Source: Clostridia bacterium
GTDB taxonomy: Bacteria > Bacillota > Clostridia > Oscillospirales > CAG-272
Direction of reading: 5' to 3'
DNA length: 64,000 nt
Assembly: GCA_017461365.1 (NCBI GenBank)
Contig: JAFTYG010000067.1
Coordinates: 62,001-126,000, forward strand
This document shows, piece by piece, positions 32,342-42,036 of this stretch. A program made the position numbers and the translations under genes. Every line of letters begins with the position of its first letter. Positions within the stretch are counted from its first letter, which is position 1. The notes below the pieces were generated by a model. It saw only the letters and a program-made list of their open reading frames with translations. It ran no database searches and was not told the origin of the DNA.

Positions 32342-35300
32342 ATGGCAAAGAGAAAAGATCTAAAGAAGATTTTGATCATAGGTTCAGGTCCTATTATCAT
32401 AGGACAGGCAGCGGAATTTGACTATGCGGGAACGCAGGCGTGTCTCGCGCTTAAGGAAGAGGGCTATGAGGTCGTTCTCGTCAATTCCAATCCTGCTACG
32501 ATCATGACAGATACAACTATTGCCGATAAAGTTTATATGGAGCCTTTGACGCTTGAATATATCGCAAAGATACTCCGATATGAAAGACCTGACGCTATCG
32601 TTCCCGGTATTGGCGGACAGACAGGTCTTAACCTTGCTATGCAGCTTGAAAAGAAGGGAATTTTGAAGGAGTGCCGTGTTGAGCTTCTCGGAACGAGCAG
32701 TGAAAGCATCGAGCGCGCCGAGGACAGAGAGCTTTTCAAAGAGATGTGTCAGTCAATAGGCGAGCCTACCATCCCTTCCGAAATAACGTACAGCCTTGAA
32801 GAAGCAAAGGCTGCTGCGGCTAAGATCGGCTATCCCGTAGTGCTCCGTCCTGCGTTTACTCTCGGCGGTACAGGCGGCGGATTTGCAAACAATGAAGAAG
32901 AGCTTATCGAGATAGGCAGAAATGCATTCAAGCTTTCTCCCGTTCATCAGGTGCTTATTGAGAAGAGTGTTAAGGGATATAAGGAGATAGAGTTTGAGGT
33001 CATGCGTGACTCCTCCGATAAGGCGATCACCATTTGCGGAATGGAGAATATCGATCCTGTTGGCGTTCATACGGGTGACTCCATAGTTGTAGCTCCTATC
33101 CTTACGCTTAACGATCACGACCTGAAGATGCTCAATGATAGCGCTATCCGCATTATAAGAGAGCTGAAGATAGAGGGCGGATGTAACGTACAGTTTGCGC
33201 TCCATCCCGAAACGTCCGAATATTATCTTATCGAGGTAAATCCCAGAGTTTCGCGTTCTTCTGCTCTTGCTTCTAAGGCAAGTGGATACCCCATAGCGCG
33301 TGTTACCGCTAAGATCGCCGTAGGTATGACGCTTGACGAGATAGCTATTGCCAACGCAACTGCGGCTGTTGAGCCCAGACTTGATTATATCGTTGCTAAG
33401 TTTCCCCGTTTCCCGTTTGATAAGTTCTCCTCTGCATCAAACGTGCTCGGAACGCAGATGAAGGCTACGGGCGAGGTAATGGGTATAGGCTCTAACCTTG
33501 AGGAATGTATGCTCAAATCCGTTCGTTCTCTTGAGACAGGTGTTTGCCATTTGCATATGCCTAAGTTTGAGAAGATGGATACCGAGGCGTTGAAAGAATA
33601 TACGCATCAGTTTAAGGATGACAACATATTTGCTGTTACCGAGCTTCTCAGACGCGGCGTTTCGGTAGATGAGCTTTATGAGATGACAAAGATAACGCCT
33701 TACTTCCTTGAAACTATACTCGGCATTGTTAAAATGGAAAGAAAGCTCGCGGAGAACAAGAACGACGTTGAACTGCTCCGCGCAGCGAAGAAGATGGGCT
33801 TCTGCGACAAGTTTATCGCAAAGCTCTGGGGATGCGGTGAGCTTGACGTATGCAAGCTCCGTAAGGATAACGGAATAATACCCGTATTCAGAATGGTAGA
33901 TACGCTCCATACAGGCGCGTATATTCCTTATCTGTATTCCTCTTACTCGGGCAAGAACGACTCTATTCTTACCGATAAGAAGAAGATGCTTGTGCTTGGC
34001 GCAGGTCCCATCCGTATCGGTCAGGGTGTTGAATTTGACTATTCTACCGTTCATGCCGTTACCACCATACGCAAGTCGGGATATGAGGCTATAATTATCA
34101 ACAACAACCCCGAAACCGTATCTACCGATTACACTACAAGCGACAAGCTTTATTTCGAGCCTCTTACTCCCGAGGACGTAATGAGCATCGTTGATTTCGA
34201 GAAGCCCGAGGGAGTTATAGCATCGCTCGGCGGTCAGACGGCAATCAACCTTGCAGAGCCTCTCATGAAGAGAGGAGTCGAGATAATCGGAACAGATTGC
34301 GACGCTATCGAGAGAGCAGAGAACAGAGACAGCTTTGAAAAGATACTCCATCAGCTCGGAATTCCTCAGCCTGAGGGTAAAGCTGTTACAAATATTGAGG
34401 ACGGCGTAAAGGCGGCTGAAAAGATCGGTTATCCTGTACTCGTTCGCCCCAGCTTTGTCCTCGGCGGAAGAGCTATGCAGATAGTCGGAAATGAGGAACA
34501 GCTCCGTCAGTACCTCAAGACCGCCGTTGAGATAGATGAGGACAGACCTGTCCTTGTAGATAAGTACATTATCGGTAAGGAGGTCGAGGTCGACGCCATC
34601 TGTGACGGACGCGACGTGTTCGTTCCCGGTATTATGGAGCTTGTTGAGAGAACAGGAGTTCACTCTGGTGACTCTATAAGTGTATATCCCTCGTTCAGTA
34701 TTTCCGATAAGGTAAAGGGAGTTATTCTCGGATACGCTAAGAAGCTCGGACTCGGAATAGGCATCAAGGGCTTGTTCAATATTCAGTTTATTGTCGATAA
34801 GGACGAAAAGGTATTTATAATCGAGGTAAATCCCCGTTCGTCGAGAACCGTTCCTTTCCTTTCTAAGGCGACGGGATACAGCCTTGCGGATATTGCCACC
34901 GAGGTAATTCTCGGAAAGAGTCTGAAGGAGCAGGGAATATTCGACATCTATCCCGAGGAAAAGAAGAGATGGTATGTAAAGGTGCCCGTATTCTCCTACA
35001 ATAAGATAAGAGGTCTTGACGCTTATCTGTCTCCCGAAATGAAGTCGACGGGTGAGGCTATCGGATACGACAATATGCTCAACCGCGCGCTTTACAAGGC
35101 GCTTCAGGCTTCGGGTATGCACCTGCAAAACTACGGAACGGTATTTGTTACCATTGCCGATAAGGATAAGGAGGAGGCGCTTCCTCTCATTCGCCGCTTC
35201 TACAATCTCGGATTTAATATCGAGGCTACCGAGGGAACGGCAAACTTCTTGAAGAGCAACGGTATAAAGACTCATGTACTTGCAAAGATCGAAACGGGCA

Positions 35301-35515
35301 GCAACGAGATACAGGATTCTATACGTCAGGGACACATTGCGTACGTTATAAATACGAGCGATGTTCAGTCTACAAATCAGCTCAGCGACGGAAAGCAGAT
35401 AAGAGCTTGGGCGATAGAAAGCAACGTAACGCTCTTCTCCTCGCTTGATACTGTAAGAGTTCTTCTTGACGTTCTTGAAGAAACGACGCTTTGCATTTCT
35501 ACGATCGACGCATAA
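32342..35515 (+). CDS. carB: carbamoyl-phosphate synthase large subunit
   Basis: 1057 residues from ATG 32342 with GGAGG 8 bp upstream. It has two similar ATP-grasp halves, starting IIGSGPIIIGQAAEFDYAGT and VLGAGPIRIGQGVEFDYSTV. The C-terminal 130 residues (FVTIADKDKEEALPLIRRFY) form the regulatory MGS-like domain. It makes carbamoyl phosphate from ammonia (normally channelled from the glutaminase CarA), bicarbonate and two ATP. carA is absent from this window, although the operon is otherwise complete. Confidence 0.96.
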   Translation: MAKRKDLKKILIIGSGPIIIGQAAEFDYAGTQACLALKEEGYEVVLVNSNPATIMTDTTIADKVYMEPLTLEYIAKILRYERPDAIVPGIGGQTGLNLAMQLEKKGILKECRVELLGTSSESIERAEDRELFKEMCQSIGEPTIPSEITYSLEEAKAAAAKIGYPVVLRPAFTLGGTGGGFANNEEELIEIGRNAFKLSPVHQVLIEKSVKGYKEIEFEVMRDSSDKAITICGMENIDPVGVHTGDSIVVAPILTLNDHDLKMLNDSAIRIIRELKIEGGCNVQFALHPETSEYYLIEVNPRVSRSSALASKASGYPIARVTAKIAVGMTLDEIAIANATAAVEPRLDYIVAKFPRFPFDKFSSASNVLGTQMKATGEVMGIGSNLEECMLKSVRSLETGVCHLHMPKFEKMDTEALKEYTHQFKDDNIFAVTELLRRGVSVDELYEMTKITPYFLETILGIVKMERKLAENKNDVELLRAAKKMGFCDKFIAKLWGCGELDVCKLRKDNGIIPVFRMVDTLHTGAYIPYLYSSYSGKNDSILTDKKKMLVLGAGPIRIGQGVEFDYSTVHAVTTIRKSGYEAIIINNNPETVSTDYTTSDKLYFEPLTPEDVMSIVDFEKPEGVIASLGGQTAINLAEPLMKRGVEIIGTDCDAIERAENRDSFEKILHQLGIPQPEGKAVTNIEDGVKAAEKIGYPVLVRPSFVLGGRAMQIVGNEEQLRQYLKTAVEIDEDRPVLVDKYIIGKEVEVDAICDGRDVFVPGIMELVERTGVHSGDSISVYPSFSISDKVKGVILGYAKKLGLGIGIKGLFNIQFIVDKDEKVFIIEVNPRSSRTVPFLSKATGYSLADIATEVILGKSLKEQGIFDIYPEEKKRWYVKVPVFSYNKIRGLDAYLSPEMKSTGEAIGYDNMLNRALYKALQASGMHLQNYGTVFVTIADKDKEEALPLIRRFYNLGFNIEATEGTANFLKSNGIKTHVLAKIETGSNEIQDSIRQGHIAYVINTSDVQSTNQLSDGKQIRAWAIESNVTLFSSLDTVRVLLDVLEETTLCISTIDA

Positions 35516-35531
35516 GATAACGGAGTGAAAA

Positions 35532-36266
35532 ATGAAGCAAGGACTTTTTAAAATAACAGAAAACGTCCCGCTTACCGAAAACGTGATGCGTATGAGGCTT
35601 GAGGGTGATACTTCGGCTATAAGCGCATCGGGACAGTTTATAAATATCAAGCTCGACGGACTTTACCTCCGCCGTCCCATATCGGTCTATGATTGCGATG
35701 ACAAGGCGGTTACTATCATATATAAGGTGGTAGGTAAGGGAACAGAGCAGATGAAAAAAATGACCGAGGGGACACTTGACGTCCTCACAGGTCTCGGAAA
35801 CGGATACGATCTGTCGGTAGCAGGGGACAAGCCCCTGCTCATCGGCGGAGGTGTTGGTGTTCCGCCCATGTATTTGCTTGCAAAAATGCTCGTCGCTATG
35901 GGAAAGCAGGTATCGGTGATACTCGGTTTCAATACAAAGAACGAGGTCTTTTGCGAGGAGGATTTTAAGGCTCTCGGATGCAACGTCACGGTAGCTACGG
36001 CTGACGGCTCATACGGAGTAAAGGGCTTTGTTACCGATGCGATGAAGGATATGGATTACAGTTATTTTTATACCTGCGGTCCTGAGCCCATGCTGAAGGC
36101 TGTGTACAACACAAGTAAGACAAGCGGACAGTTCAGCTTTGAAGAAAGAATGGGATGTGGCTTTGGCGCTTGTATGGGATGCTCCTGCAAAACTCTTTAC
36201 GGCAACAAGCGAATTTGTAAGGACGGTCCTGTTCTTGTAAAGGAGGAGATAATATGGGAAAAATGA
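35532..36266 (+). CDS. pyrK: dihydroorotate dehydrogenase electron-transfer subunit
   Basis: 244 residues. An N-terminal FAD-binding domain (LRRPISVYDCD), an NAD-binding middle (LLIGGGVGVPPMYLLAK) and a C-terminal [2Fe-2S] site: MGCGFGACMGCSCKTLYG plus a later Cys in RICKDGPV. It passes electrons from PyrD to NAD. The last 13 bp overlap pyrD, as expected for a tight complex (class 1B). Confidence 0.95.
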   Translation: MKQGLFKITENVPLTENVMRMRLEGDTSAISASGQFINIKLDGLYLRRPISVYDCDDKAVTIIYKVVGKGTEQMKKMTEGTLDVLTGLGNGYDLSVAGDKPLLIGGGVGVPPMYLLAKMLVAMGKQVSVILGFNTKNEVFCEEDFKALGCNVTVATADGSYGVKGFVTDAMKDMDYSYFYTCGPEPMLKAVYNTSKTSGQFSFEERMGCGFGACMGCSCKTLYGNKRICKDGPVLVKEEIIWEK

Positions 36267-37165
36267 GTGTTACACTGTGTGGAATAGAGCTTGACAATCC
36301 CGTTATCCCCGCAAGCGGTACGTTTGGATACGGATATGAATTTGCAGAGCTTTATGACATAAACATACTCGGAACGTTTTCCTTTAAGGGAACAACGAAA
36401 GATCCCCGATTTGGAAACCCCACGCCGAGAATTGCTGAATGTTATTCGGGTATGATAAATGCCGTCGGACTTCAAAATCCCGGTGTTGATAAGGTTATCT
36501 CAGAGGAGCTTCCAAAGCTTTCTAAGTGCTTTAGTAAAAAGGTTATGGCGAATGTCAGCGGCTTTTCTGTTGAGGATTACGCTTATACCTGCGAGCGTCT
36601 TGATCCGTGTGAACAGGTTGGTTGGCTTGAGGTAAACGTAAGCTGTCCAAACGTACACGGCGGCGGAATGAGCTTCGGCACGTCTCCCGAGGCGGCGGCT
36701 GAGGTTGTAAGAGCGGTAAAGAAGGTCACAACAAAGCCCGTGATAGTCAAGCTTTCTCCTAACGTTACCGACATCGTAAGCATTGCCAGGGCTTGCGAGG
36801 ATGCGGGAGCGGACGGAATAAGCCTTATAAACACGATGCTCGGAATGAGAATAGATCTTCGCAGACGCACTCCAGTTATCGCAAACAAAATGGGTGGATT
36901 TTCGGGCCCTGCCATTTTCCCCGTGGCGGTGAGAATGGTATATCAGGTAGCTAATGCCGTGAAAATTCCCGTTGTGGGAATGGGCGGTGTTTCGAGCGCC
37001 GAGGACGTTATCGAAATGATGATGGCGGGCGCTACGGCGGTAGAGGTAGGCGCGGCAAATCTTGTTGATCCCTTTGCTTGCAAGACTATCGTTGAGGAGC
37101 TTCCCGCGGTGATGGATAAATACGGAATAAACGATCTGTCGGAGATAATAGGAGTTGTAAAATGA
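36254..37165 (+). CDS. pyrD: dihydroorotate dehydrogenase, catalytic subunit (class 1B)
   Basis: 303 residues, FMN-dependent TIM barrel. It contains NPVIPASGTFGYGYEF at the start, the catalytic-Cys segment VSCPNVHGGG (class 1B uses Cys), VKLSPNVTDI, and GMGGVSSAEDVIEMMMAGA near the end. It oxidises dihydroorotate to orotate, passing electrons to PyrK. Start overlaps pyrK; its stop overlaps the next gene by ATGA. Confidence 0.95.
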   Translation: MGKMSVTLCGIELDNPVIPASGTFGYGYEFAELYDINILGTFSFKGTTKDPRFGNPTPRIAECYSGMINAVGLQNPGVDKVISEELPKLSKCFSKKVMANVSGFSVEDYAYTCERLDPCEQVGWLEVNVSCPNVHGGGMSFGTSPEAAAEVVRAVKKVTTKPVIVKLSPNVTDIVSIARACEDAGADGISLINTMLGMRIDLRRRTPVIANKMGGFSGPAIFPVAVRMVYQVANAVKIPVVGMGGVSSAEDVIEMMMAGATAVEVGAANLVDPFACKTIVEELPAVMDKYGINDLSEIIGVVK

Positions 37166-37962
37166 GATTTGAAAGAGTAATGCTCGATGATGAGGGCGCA
37201 TATATAGATGCCTATATCGCAGATCCGACACCAAAATTTACACGAAAAGCTATTCTTGTTATTCCCGGTGGAGGCTACGGCAAGGTTTGCTCGGACAGAG
37301 AAGGCGAGCCGATAGCTCATGCATTTATACCCTACGGATACAATGCCTTTGTATTGAACTATTATGTAGATAAGCAGAAGCCCTTTCCTATTCAGCTTAT
37401 TCAAGCGACTAAGGCGATAAAGTATATAAAGGATAATGCCGAAGCGCTCGGAATCGATCCTGAGGAGCTGTACGTAGTCGGATTTTCGGCAGGCGGTCAC
37501 CTTGCCGCTTGCACGGGTATATTATGGAAGATCCCCGAGCTCTACGAGGCGAGTGATATGCCTTACGGTTACTGCAAGCCGAAGGGAATTATGCTTATAT
37601 ATCCTGTTGTAAACGATCATGCAGGCTCCTTCCGTAAGCTTCTTTGTGCAGAAGAGCCGACAGAGGAGATGCTCGAAAAGGTGTTTGTTGACAGACACGT
37701 GGATGCCGACAGCGCGCCTGCGTTTATAATGCATACCTCAAACGATGAGATAGTGGACGTAAGAAATTCGCTGACACTTGCGGTGGCGTATAAGGCGGCG
37801 GGCTTGCAGTTTGAAATGCATATCTATCCCGATGCTCCCCACGGCGGGGCGCTCGGAAACAAGATAACGTCAAACGGTAGAGCGAAGCATGAAAATCCCT
37901 CTATTGCCGAATGGGTGCGTTTGGCGGCTGTATGGGCAGAAAATCTGCCTGAAAATGAGTAA
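37162..37962 (+). CDS. alpha/beta hydrolase inside the pyr operon
   Basis: 266 residues. The oxyanion loop IPGGGYG is near residue 35. The nucleophile elbow GFSAGGH gives the Ser near 110, the acid lies in HTSNDEIVDV and the His in APHGGA, close to acetyl-xylan esterase or BD-FAE type enzymes. Overlap with pyrD (ATGA) and a 25-bp gap to pyrF place it firmly in the operon. No role in pyrimidine synthesis is known to me. It may clear a damaged or acylated metabolite, or simply ride along. Confidence 0.85.
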   Translation: MRFERVMLDDEGAYIDAYIADPTPKFTRKAILVIPGGGYGKVCSDREGEPIAHAFIPYGYNAFVLNYYVDKQKPFPIQLIQATKAIKYIKDNAEALGIDPEELYVVGFSAGGHLAACTGILWKIPELYEASDMPYGYCKPKGIMLIYPVVNDHAGSFRKLLCAEEPTEEMLEKVFVDRHVDADSAPAFIMHTSNDEIVDVRNSLTLAVAYKAAGLQFEMHIYPDAPHGGALGNKITSNGRAKHENPSIAEWVRLAAVWAENLPENE

Positions 37963-37987
37963 ATAATTTTGATAAGGAGATATAAAA

Positions 37988-38686
37988 ATGGGAAAAGACG
38001 TTATTATCGCCTGTGATTTTGACAGCGCGGAAAAGACTTTTGCCTTTCTTGACAAGTTTACGGGAAGAAAGCCCTTTGTCAAGATCGGAATGGAGCTTTA
38101 TTATGCGGAAGGTCCTTCCATAGTACGGGAGATCAAGAAGAGAGGACATAAGATATTCCTTGACCTGAAGCTTCACGATATTCCCAACACGGTAAAGAAA
38201 TCCATGGCTGTACTTTCAAGACTGGATGTCGACATGACAAATCTTCATGCGGCAGGTACGGTAAGAATGATGGAGGCGGCTATTGAAGGTCTTACAAGAC
38301 CTGACGGAACAAGACCTCTGCTCATCGCTGTAACACAGCTTACGTCTACCGATCAGGAGAGTATGGAAAAGGATCTTCATATCGAGAAGCCTATTGCGGA
38401 CGTTGTTATGCACTATGCTAATAATGCAAAGATAGCGGGACTTGACGGTGTTGTTTGCTCCCCCCTTGAGGCAGGCAAGGTACACGAGACTTGTGGAGAG
38501 AAGTTCTTGACAGTAACTCCCGGCGTAAGATTTGCCGATGGTGACATAGGCGACCAGAAGAGAGTTATGACTCCCGCAGAGGCAAAGAAGATCGGCTCGG
38601 ATTATATCGTTGTAGGCAGACCTATCACTGCTGCTGAAGATCCCGTTGCGGCATACGAGAGATGCGTAGCTGAATTCGTTGGATGA
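37988..38686 (+). CDS. pyrF: orotidine 5'-phosphate decarboxylase
   Basis: 232 residues, class I: the active-site Asp/Lys cluster reads [12 protein letters not shown], and TPGVRF with the GRPI segment closes the phosphate site. It converts OMP to UMP. AAGGAG lies 8 bp before the ATG, and the stop overlaps the next gene by ATGA. Confidence 0.95.
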   Translation: MGKDVIIACDFDSAEKTFAFLDKFTGRKPFVKIGMELYYAEGPSIVREIKKRGHKIFLDLKLHDIPNTVKKSMAVLSRLDVDMTNLHAAGTVRMMEAAIEGLTRPDGTRPLLIAVTQLTSTDQESMEKDLHIEKPIADVVMHYANNAKIAGLDGVVCSPLEAGKVHETCGEKFLTVTPGVRFADGDIGDQKRVMTPAEAKKIGSDYIVVGRPITAAEDPVAAYERCVAEFVG

Positions 38687-39330
38687 GAAAATATCTGCTT
38701 TTCGATCTTGACGGAACTCTTACAGATCCCGAGATAGGAATAACGAATTCTGTTTTATACGCTTTGCGTAAGTTGGGCATAGAAGAGAATGACAGAACAA
38801 AGTTGCGGTCGTTTATAGGACCTCCTCTGTACGACAGCTTCAGAGAAAAATACGGGCTGTCTGATTCTGATGCGAAGCTTGCAATAACGTATTACAGAGA
38901 ATATTTCGCGCCTAAGGGAATATATGAGAATACGGTCTATGACGGCATATATTCTATGCTTGAAGCATTGAAAAAAGGCGGGAAAACGCTTATACTTGCG
39001 ACATCCAAGCCCGAGCCGTTTGCAAATAAGATACTTTGCCATTTCTCACTCGACAAATTTTTCGATAAAGTATATGGCGCTACGATGGACGAAAAACGGA
39101 ACAAAAAGGAAGACGTTATCGCGTTTGCCTTGGATGATTTCGGAATATGTCCCGAGGAAGCCGTCATGGTTGGCGACAGGATATACGATATTGAGGGCGG
39201 TCATAAGTACGGACTTGTATCAGTCGGAGTCCTTTACGGATACGGTGACAAAGAAGAAATGGTTTTGGCGCGGGCTGACAAAACAGCGGCAGACGTTTAT
39301 GAACTTAAAAAAATTTTAGAAGAAATATAG
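38683..39330 (+). CDS. HAD-superfamily phosphatase (PGP / 5'-nucleotidase-like)
   Basis: 215 residues. Motif [11 protein letters not shown], motif II TSKP, motif III Lys near DEKRNKKED and motif [14 protein letters not shown] are all present; the cap domain is of the phosphoglycolate phosphatase type. Start overlaps pyrF by ATGA, and pyrE follows 11 bp on. Its placement suggests it dephosphorylates a pyrimidine nucleotide or a side product, but the real substrate cannot be read from sequence. Confidence 0.88.
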   Translation: MRKYLLFDLDGTLTDPEIGITNSVLYALRKLGIEENDRTKLRSFIGPPLYDSFREKYGLSDSDAKLAITYYREYFAPKGIYENTVYDGIYSMLEALKKGGKTLILATSKPEPFANKILCHFSLDKFFDKVYGATMDEKRNKKEDVIAFALDDFGICPEEAVMVGDRIYDIEGGHKYGLVSVGVLYGYGDKEEMVLARADKTAADVYELKKILEEI

Positions 39331-39340
39331 GAGATGAATT

Positions 39341-39982
39341 ATGTATAACGAAACAGAAAAGCTGATTGCAAAGGATCTTTTATCGATTAAGGCTGTATTT
39401 TTCAGACCTGAAGAGCCCTTTACGTGGGCAAGCGGCATAAAGAGCCCCGTTTACTGTGACAACAGACTCACTCTTACCGCTCCCGCTGTAAGAAATGACG
39501 TAGAAAAAGGACTTGCCGATCTTATCAAGACGTATTTTCCCACCGCAGAGGTTCTTATGGGTACGTCTACGGCAGGTATCGCACACGCGGCTATAACCGC
39601 CCATCTTCTTGATATGCCTATGGGTTACGTTCGTTCGGGTGCAAAGGATCACGGCAGACAGAACCAGATCGAGGGTAAGCTCGAGAAAGGTCAGAAGGTC
39701 GTTGTAGTTGAGGATCTTATATCCACGGGCGGAAGTGTTATCGAGGTGGTAAACGTTCTTCGTGAGGCAGGCGCTGATGTTCTCGGCGTTGTCAGCATCT
39801 TTACCTACGGAATGAAGAAAGGACTTGACCGTCTTGCAGAGGCTAATGTTATAAACTACTCTCTGACAAACTTTGACGTTATCGCAGAGGTAGCGGCAGA
39901 GGAGAAGTATATCCGTCAGGAGGATGTAAAGAGACTTATTGCGTTCCGTAATAATCCTTCGGATGAGAGTTGGATAGGCTGA
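39341..39982 (+). CDS. pyrE: orotate phosphoribosyltransferase
   Basis: 213 residues. It carries the PRPP motif [18 protein letters not shown] and the catalytic loop [14 protein letters not shown]. It joins orotate and PRPP to give OMP. AGGAG-like site upstream; 14 bp to pyrB. Confidence 0.95.
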   Translation: MYNETEKLIAKDLLSIKAVFFRPEEPFTWASGIKSPVYCDNRLTLTAPAVRNDVEKGLADLIKTYFPTAEVLMGTSTAGIAHAAITAHLLDMPMGYVRSGAKDHGRQNQIEGKLEKGQKVVVVEDLISTGGSVIEVVNVLREAGADVLGVVSIFTYGMKKGLDRLAEANVINYSLTNFDVIAEVAAEEKYIRQEDVKRLIAFRNNPSDESWIG

Positions 39983-39996
39983 TCGGAGGCAAAACA

Positions 39997-40923
39997 ATGA
40001 AAAGAAGTCTCATTGATATTTTGGATTTTTCGGTTGAAGAGATTGACGAGCTTTTAGCTACGGCAAAGGATATGATCGCTGATCCCGACAAGTATGCAGA
40101 GTGCTGCAAAAGAAAAAAGCTTGCTACGCTTTTCTTTGAGCCCTCTACAAGAACCCGTTTGAGCTTCGAGGCAGCTATGCTTGAGTTGGGTGGAAGTGTT
40201 ATAGGCTTTTCTGATGCGGCAAATACGTCCTCGTCTAAGGGTGAGAGCGTTTCTGATACCGCAAAAGTTATTAGCTGTTATGCCGACATAATCGCAATGC
40301 GTCATCCCAAGGAGGGCGCGCCGCTCGTTGCGGCAAATGCTGCGTCAATTCCCGTTATCAATGCGGGAGACGGCGGACATAACCATCCTACGCAGACTCT
40401 TGCAGATCTTCTTACCATTGATCGCGAAAAGGGAAGAATAGATAATTTTACCATAGGCTTTTGCGGAGACCTCAAATTCGGACGTACGGTACATTCGCTT
40501 ATAAGCGCGCTGTCGCGTTACGAGAACGTTAAGGTCATTCTCATATCGCCTCATGAGCTCAAGCTTCCAAGCTACGTTAAGAAAGACATACTTGACAAAA
40601 ACAATATCGAGTACGTTGAGACTACCGATCTTGAAGCTGTAATGCCCGAGCTTGACGTGCTCTATATGACGCGTGTGCAAAAGGAAAGATTTTTCAACGA
40701 GGAGGATTACCTCCGCTTGAAGGACAGCTACATCCTTACGCCTCAGAAGCTGTCAAATGCAAAATCCGATCTTTGCATAATGCACCCCCTGCCAAGAGTA
40801 AACGAGATCAGCGTCGCTATCGACGACGATCCGAGAGCTTGTTATTTCAAGCAGGTATATAACGCAAAGATAATGCGTAAGGCGCTTATTTTGAAGCTCT
40901 TAAAGGAGGCAGGAAGCATATGA
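39997..40923 (+). CDS. pyrB: aspartate carbamoyltransferase catalytic subunit
   Basis: 308 residues from ATG 39997 (CGGAGG upstream). It contains the carbamoyl-phosphate motif [15 protein letters not shown], the aspartate-side HPTQTLADL, and [10 protein letters not shown] near the end. It makes carbamoyl aspartate from aspartate and carbamoyl phosphate. Its last bases overlap pyrI (ATGA), as in the two-subunit allosteric enzyme. Confidence 0.96.
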   Translation: MKRSLIDILDFSVEEIDELLATAKDMIADPDKYAECCKRKKLATLFFEPSTRTRLSFEAAMLELGGSVIGFSDAANTSSSKGESVSDTAKVISCYADIIAMRHPKEGAPLVAANAASIPVINAGDGGHNHPTQTLADLLTIDREKGRIDNFTIGFCGDLKFGRTVHSLISALSRYENVKVILISPHELKLPSYVKKDILDKNNIEYVETTDLEAVMPELDVLYMTRVQKERFFNEEDYLRLKDSYILTPQKLSNAKSDLCIMHPLPRVNEISVAIDDDPRACYFKQVYNAKIMRKALILKLLKEAGSI

Positions 40924-41336
40924 ATATCGATTCCATTCAAAACGGATTTGTTATCGACCACATTCCCGCAGGAAAGGGAATGACTCTTTATGATCTTCTC
41001 GGTCTTGACGAGCTCGATTGTTCCATAGCTCTCATAAAGAACGTAGGAAGCGAAAAACTCGGTAAAAAGGACATAATAAAGATCGATGCGGCTATCGAGA
41101 TCAATTTCGATATAATCGGCTTTATCGCGCCCGAGGTTACGGTAAACATAATCAATGACGGTAAGATAGTTGAAAAGAAAAAAATGGAGCTTCCTCTTGA
41201 GCTCACGGGTGTTATAAGCTGCAAAAATCCACGTTGCATAACGTCAACCGAGCAGGAGCTTGTTCACAGATTTAAGCTTACTGACAAGGAAAACAGAGTG
41301 TACCGTTGTATTTATTGCGAAACAAAAGCAAACTGA
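40920..41336 (+). CDS. pyrI: aspartate carbamoyltransferase regulatory subunit
   Basis: 138 residues. The N-terminal allosteric nucleotide-binding domain (about 1-95) is followed by a zinc domain with CKNPRC and CIYCE, the four Cys ligands that bind PyrB. This points to an assembled, nucleotide-regulated enzyme. It ends the operon at a strong bidirectional terminator. Confidence 0.95.
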   Translation: MNIDSIQNGFVIDHIPAGKGMTLYDLLGLDELDCSIALIKNVGSEKLGKKDIIKIDAAIEINFDIIGFIAPEVTVNIINDGKIVEKKKMELPLELTGVISCKNPRCITSTEQELVHRFKLTDKENRVYRCIYCETKAN

Positions 41337-41375
41337 AAAAACTCCAACACGGCTATTTCGTGTTGGAGTTTTTTT
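41336..41375. terminator. bidirectional terminator after the pyr operon
   Basis: A perfect stem (41341-41351 with 41359-41369), flanked by five A on the left and a run of T on the right. It serves the pyr operon (+) and spoIIR (-). Confidence 0.9.
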
Positions 41376-41976
41376 ATCTCAGAGTTTCTTCTATAACTTC
41401 TAAAATACGAAAGCGTACGTTATATGTGGGATATTCGGTCTCGGTGATGATCCCGTATTGTTCTTTGCTGAGTCCCACAGATATAAATGCATCCTCGGGA
41501 TCGGGTGTGCTTGCTGCCGACAGGCACATCGGCGGGAAGAGAACACACCACCAATTTTGGCCCTCGCCGTTGCCTATGATTATACGCAACGACATATAGC
41601 TCCCCGACGGAAAACAAAATTCCTCGTAGTTTTTTGTGGGATAGACTTCCTCGCCAAGCTCAACAGAAACCTCATAAGTATAGCCTTCGGATCGTATGAC
41701 CTCCGCTGCCTCTGCTTTGAGTAATTTAAGATTTTCGGCAGTTTTCTTGATTGCCTCCTCGCGTGTCGCGCAATCTCCGAAGAGCGTTTCGCTTTTTTGC
41801 AGCAGAGCGTCCCTTACCTTGAGCTTCAATTCCTGATCCTCATCGCTGTCCGAGTTAGCGATAACGTGCAGGCGTAGGACACTGTCGTATATTTCGCTTT
41901 CACCGTGTACGGGCATCAAGCCGAGAAAAAGAAATAAACAGCAGATAACTGCTATAACCGTAGTAGATCTTTGCAT
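41374..41976 (-). CDS. spoIIR: stage II sporulation protein R
   Basis: 200 residues. The N-terminal span or signal (VIAVICCLFLFLGLM) leads to the SpoIIR domain with VLRLHVIANSDSDEDQELKL, VRDALL and NWWCVLFPPMCL, which I recognise from the family. SpoIIR is made in the forespore and triggers SpoIIGA to process pro-sigma-E in the mother cell. Last gene of the minus-strand cluster that starts at hisS. Its ribosome site AAAGGAG (41992-41986) is inside a hairpin arm. Confidence 0.92.
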   Translation of the reverse strand: MQRSTTVIAVICCLFLFLGLMPVHGESEIYDSVLRLHVIANSDSDEDQELKLKVRDALLQKSETLFGDCATREEAIKKTAENLKLLKAEAAEVIRSEGYTYEVSVELGEEVYPTKNYEEFCFPSGSYMSLRIIIGNGEGQNWWCVLFPPMCLSAASTPDPEDAFISVGLSKEQYGIITETEYPTYNVRFRILEVIEETLR

Positions 41977-41980
41977 AAAT

Positions 41981-42033
41981 AAAAACTCCTTTAAAAAATG
42001 ATTTACTCAATCATTCCACAAAAAGGAGTTTTT
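41981..42033 (-). promoter_or_regulatory. hairpin covering the spoIIR ribosome site
   Basis: Arms 41981-41992 (AAAAACTCCTTT on plus) and 42022-42033 (AAAGGAGTTTTT) pair over 12 bp, with an inner stem 41997-42003 with 42009-42015. In the minus-strand mRNA the spoIIR Shine-Dalgarno (41992-41986) lies in the 3' arm. T-runs follow, so this could be a terminator, a translational block, or both. Confidence 0.6.
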
Positions 42034-42036
42034 TAT

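Noticed and set aside
33437-35650. 737-codon open frame on the minus strand opposite carB
   Set aside because: The plus strand encodes a clear carB and the start of pyrK. The antisense frame is Arg/Tyr/Ser-rich, has no recognisable domain or ribosome site, and arises from codon bias.
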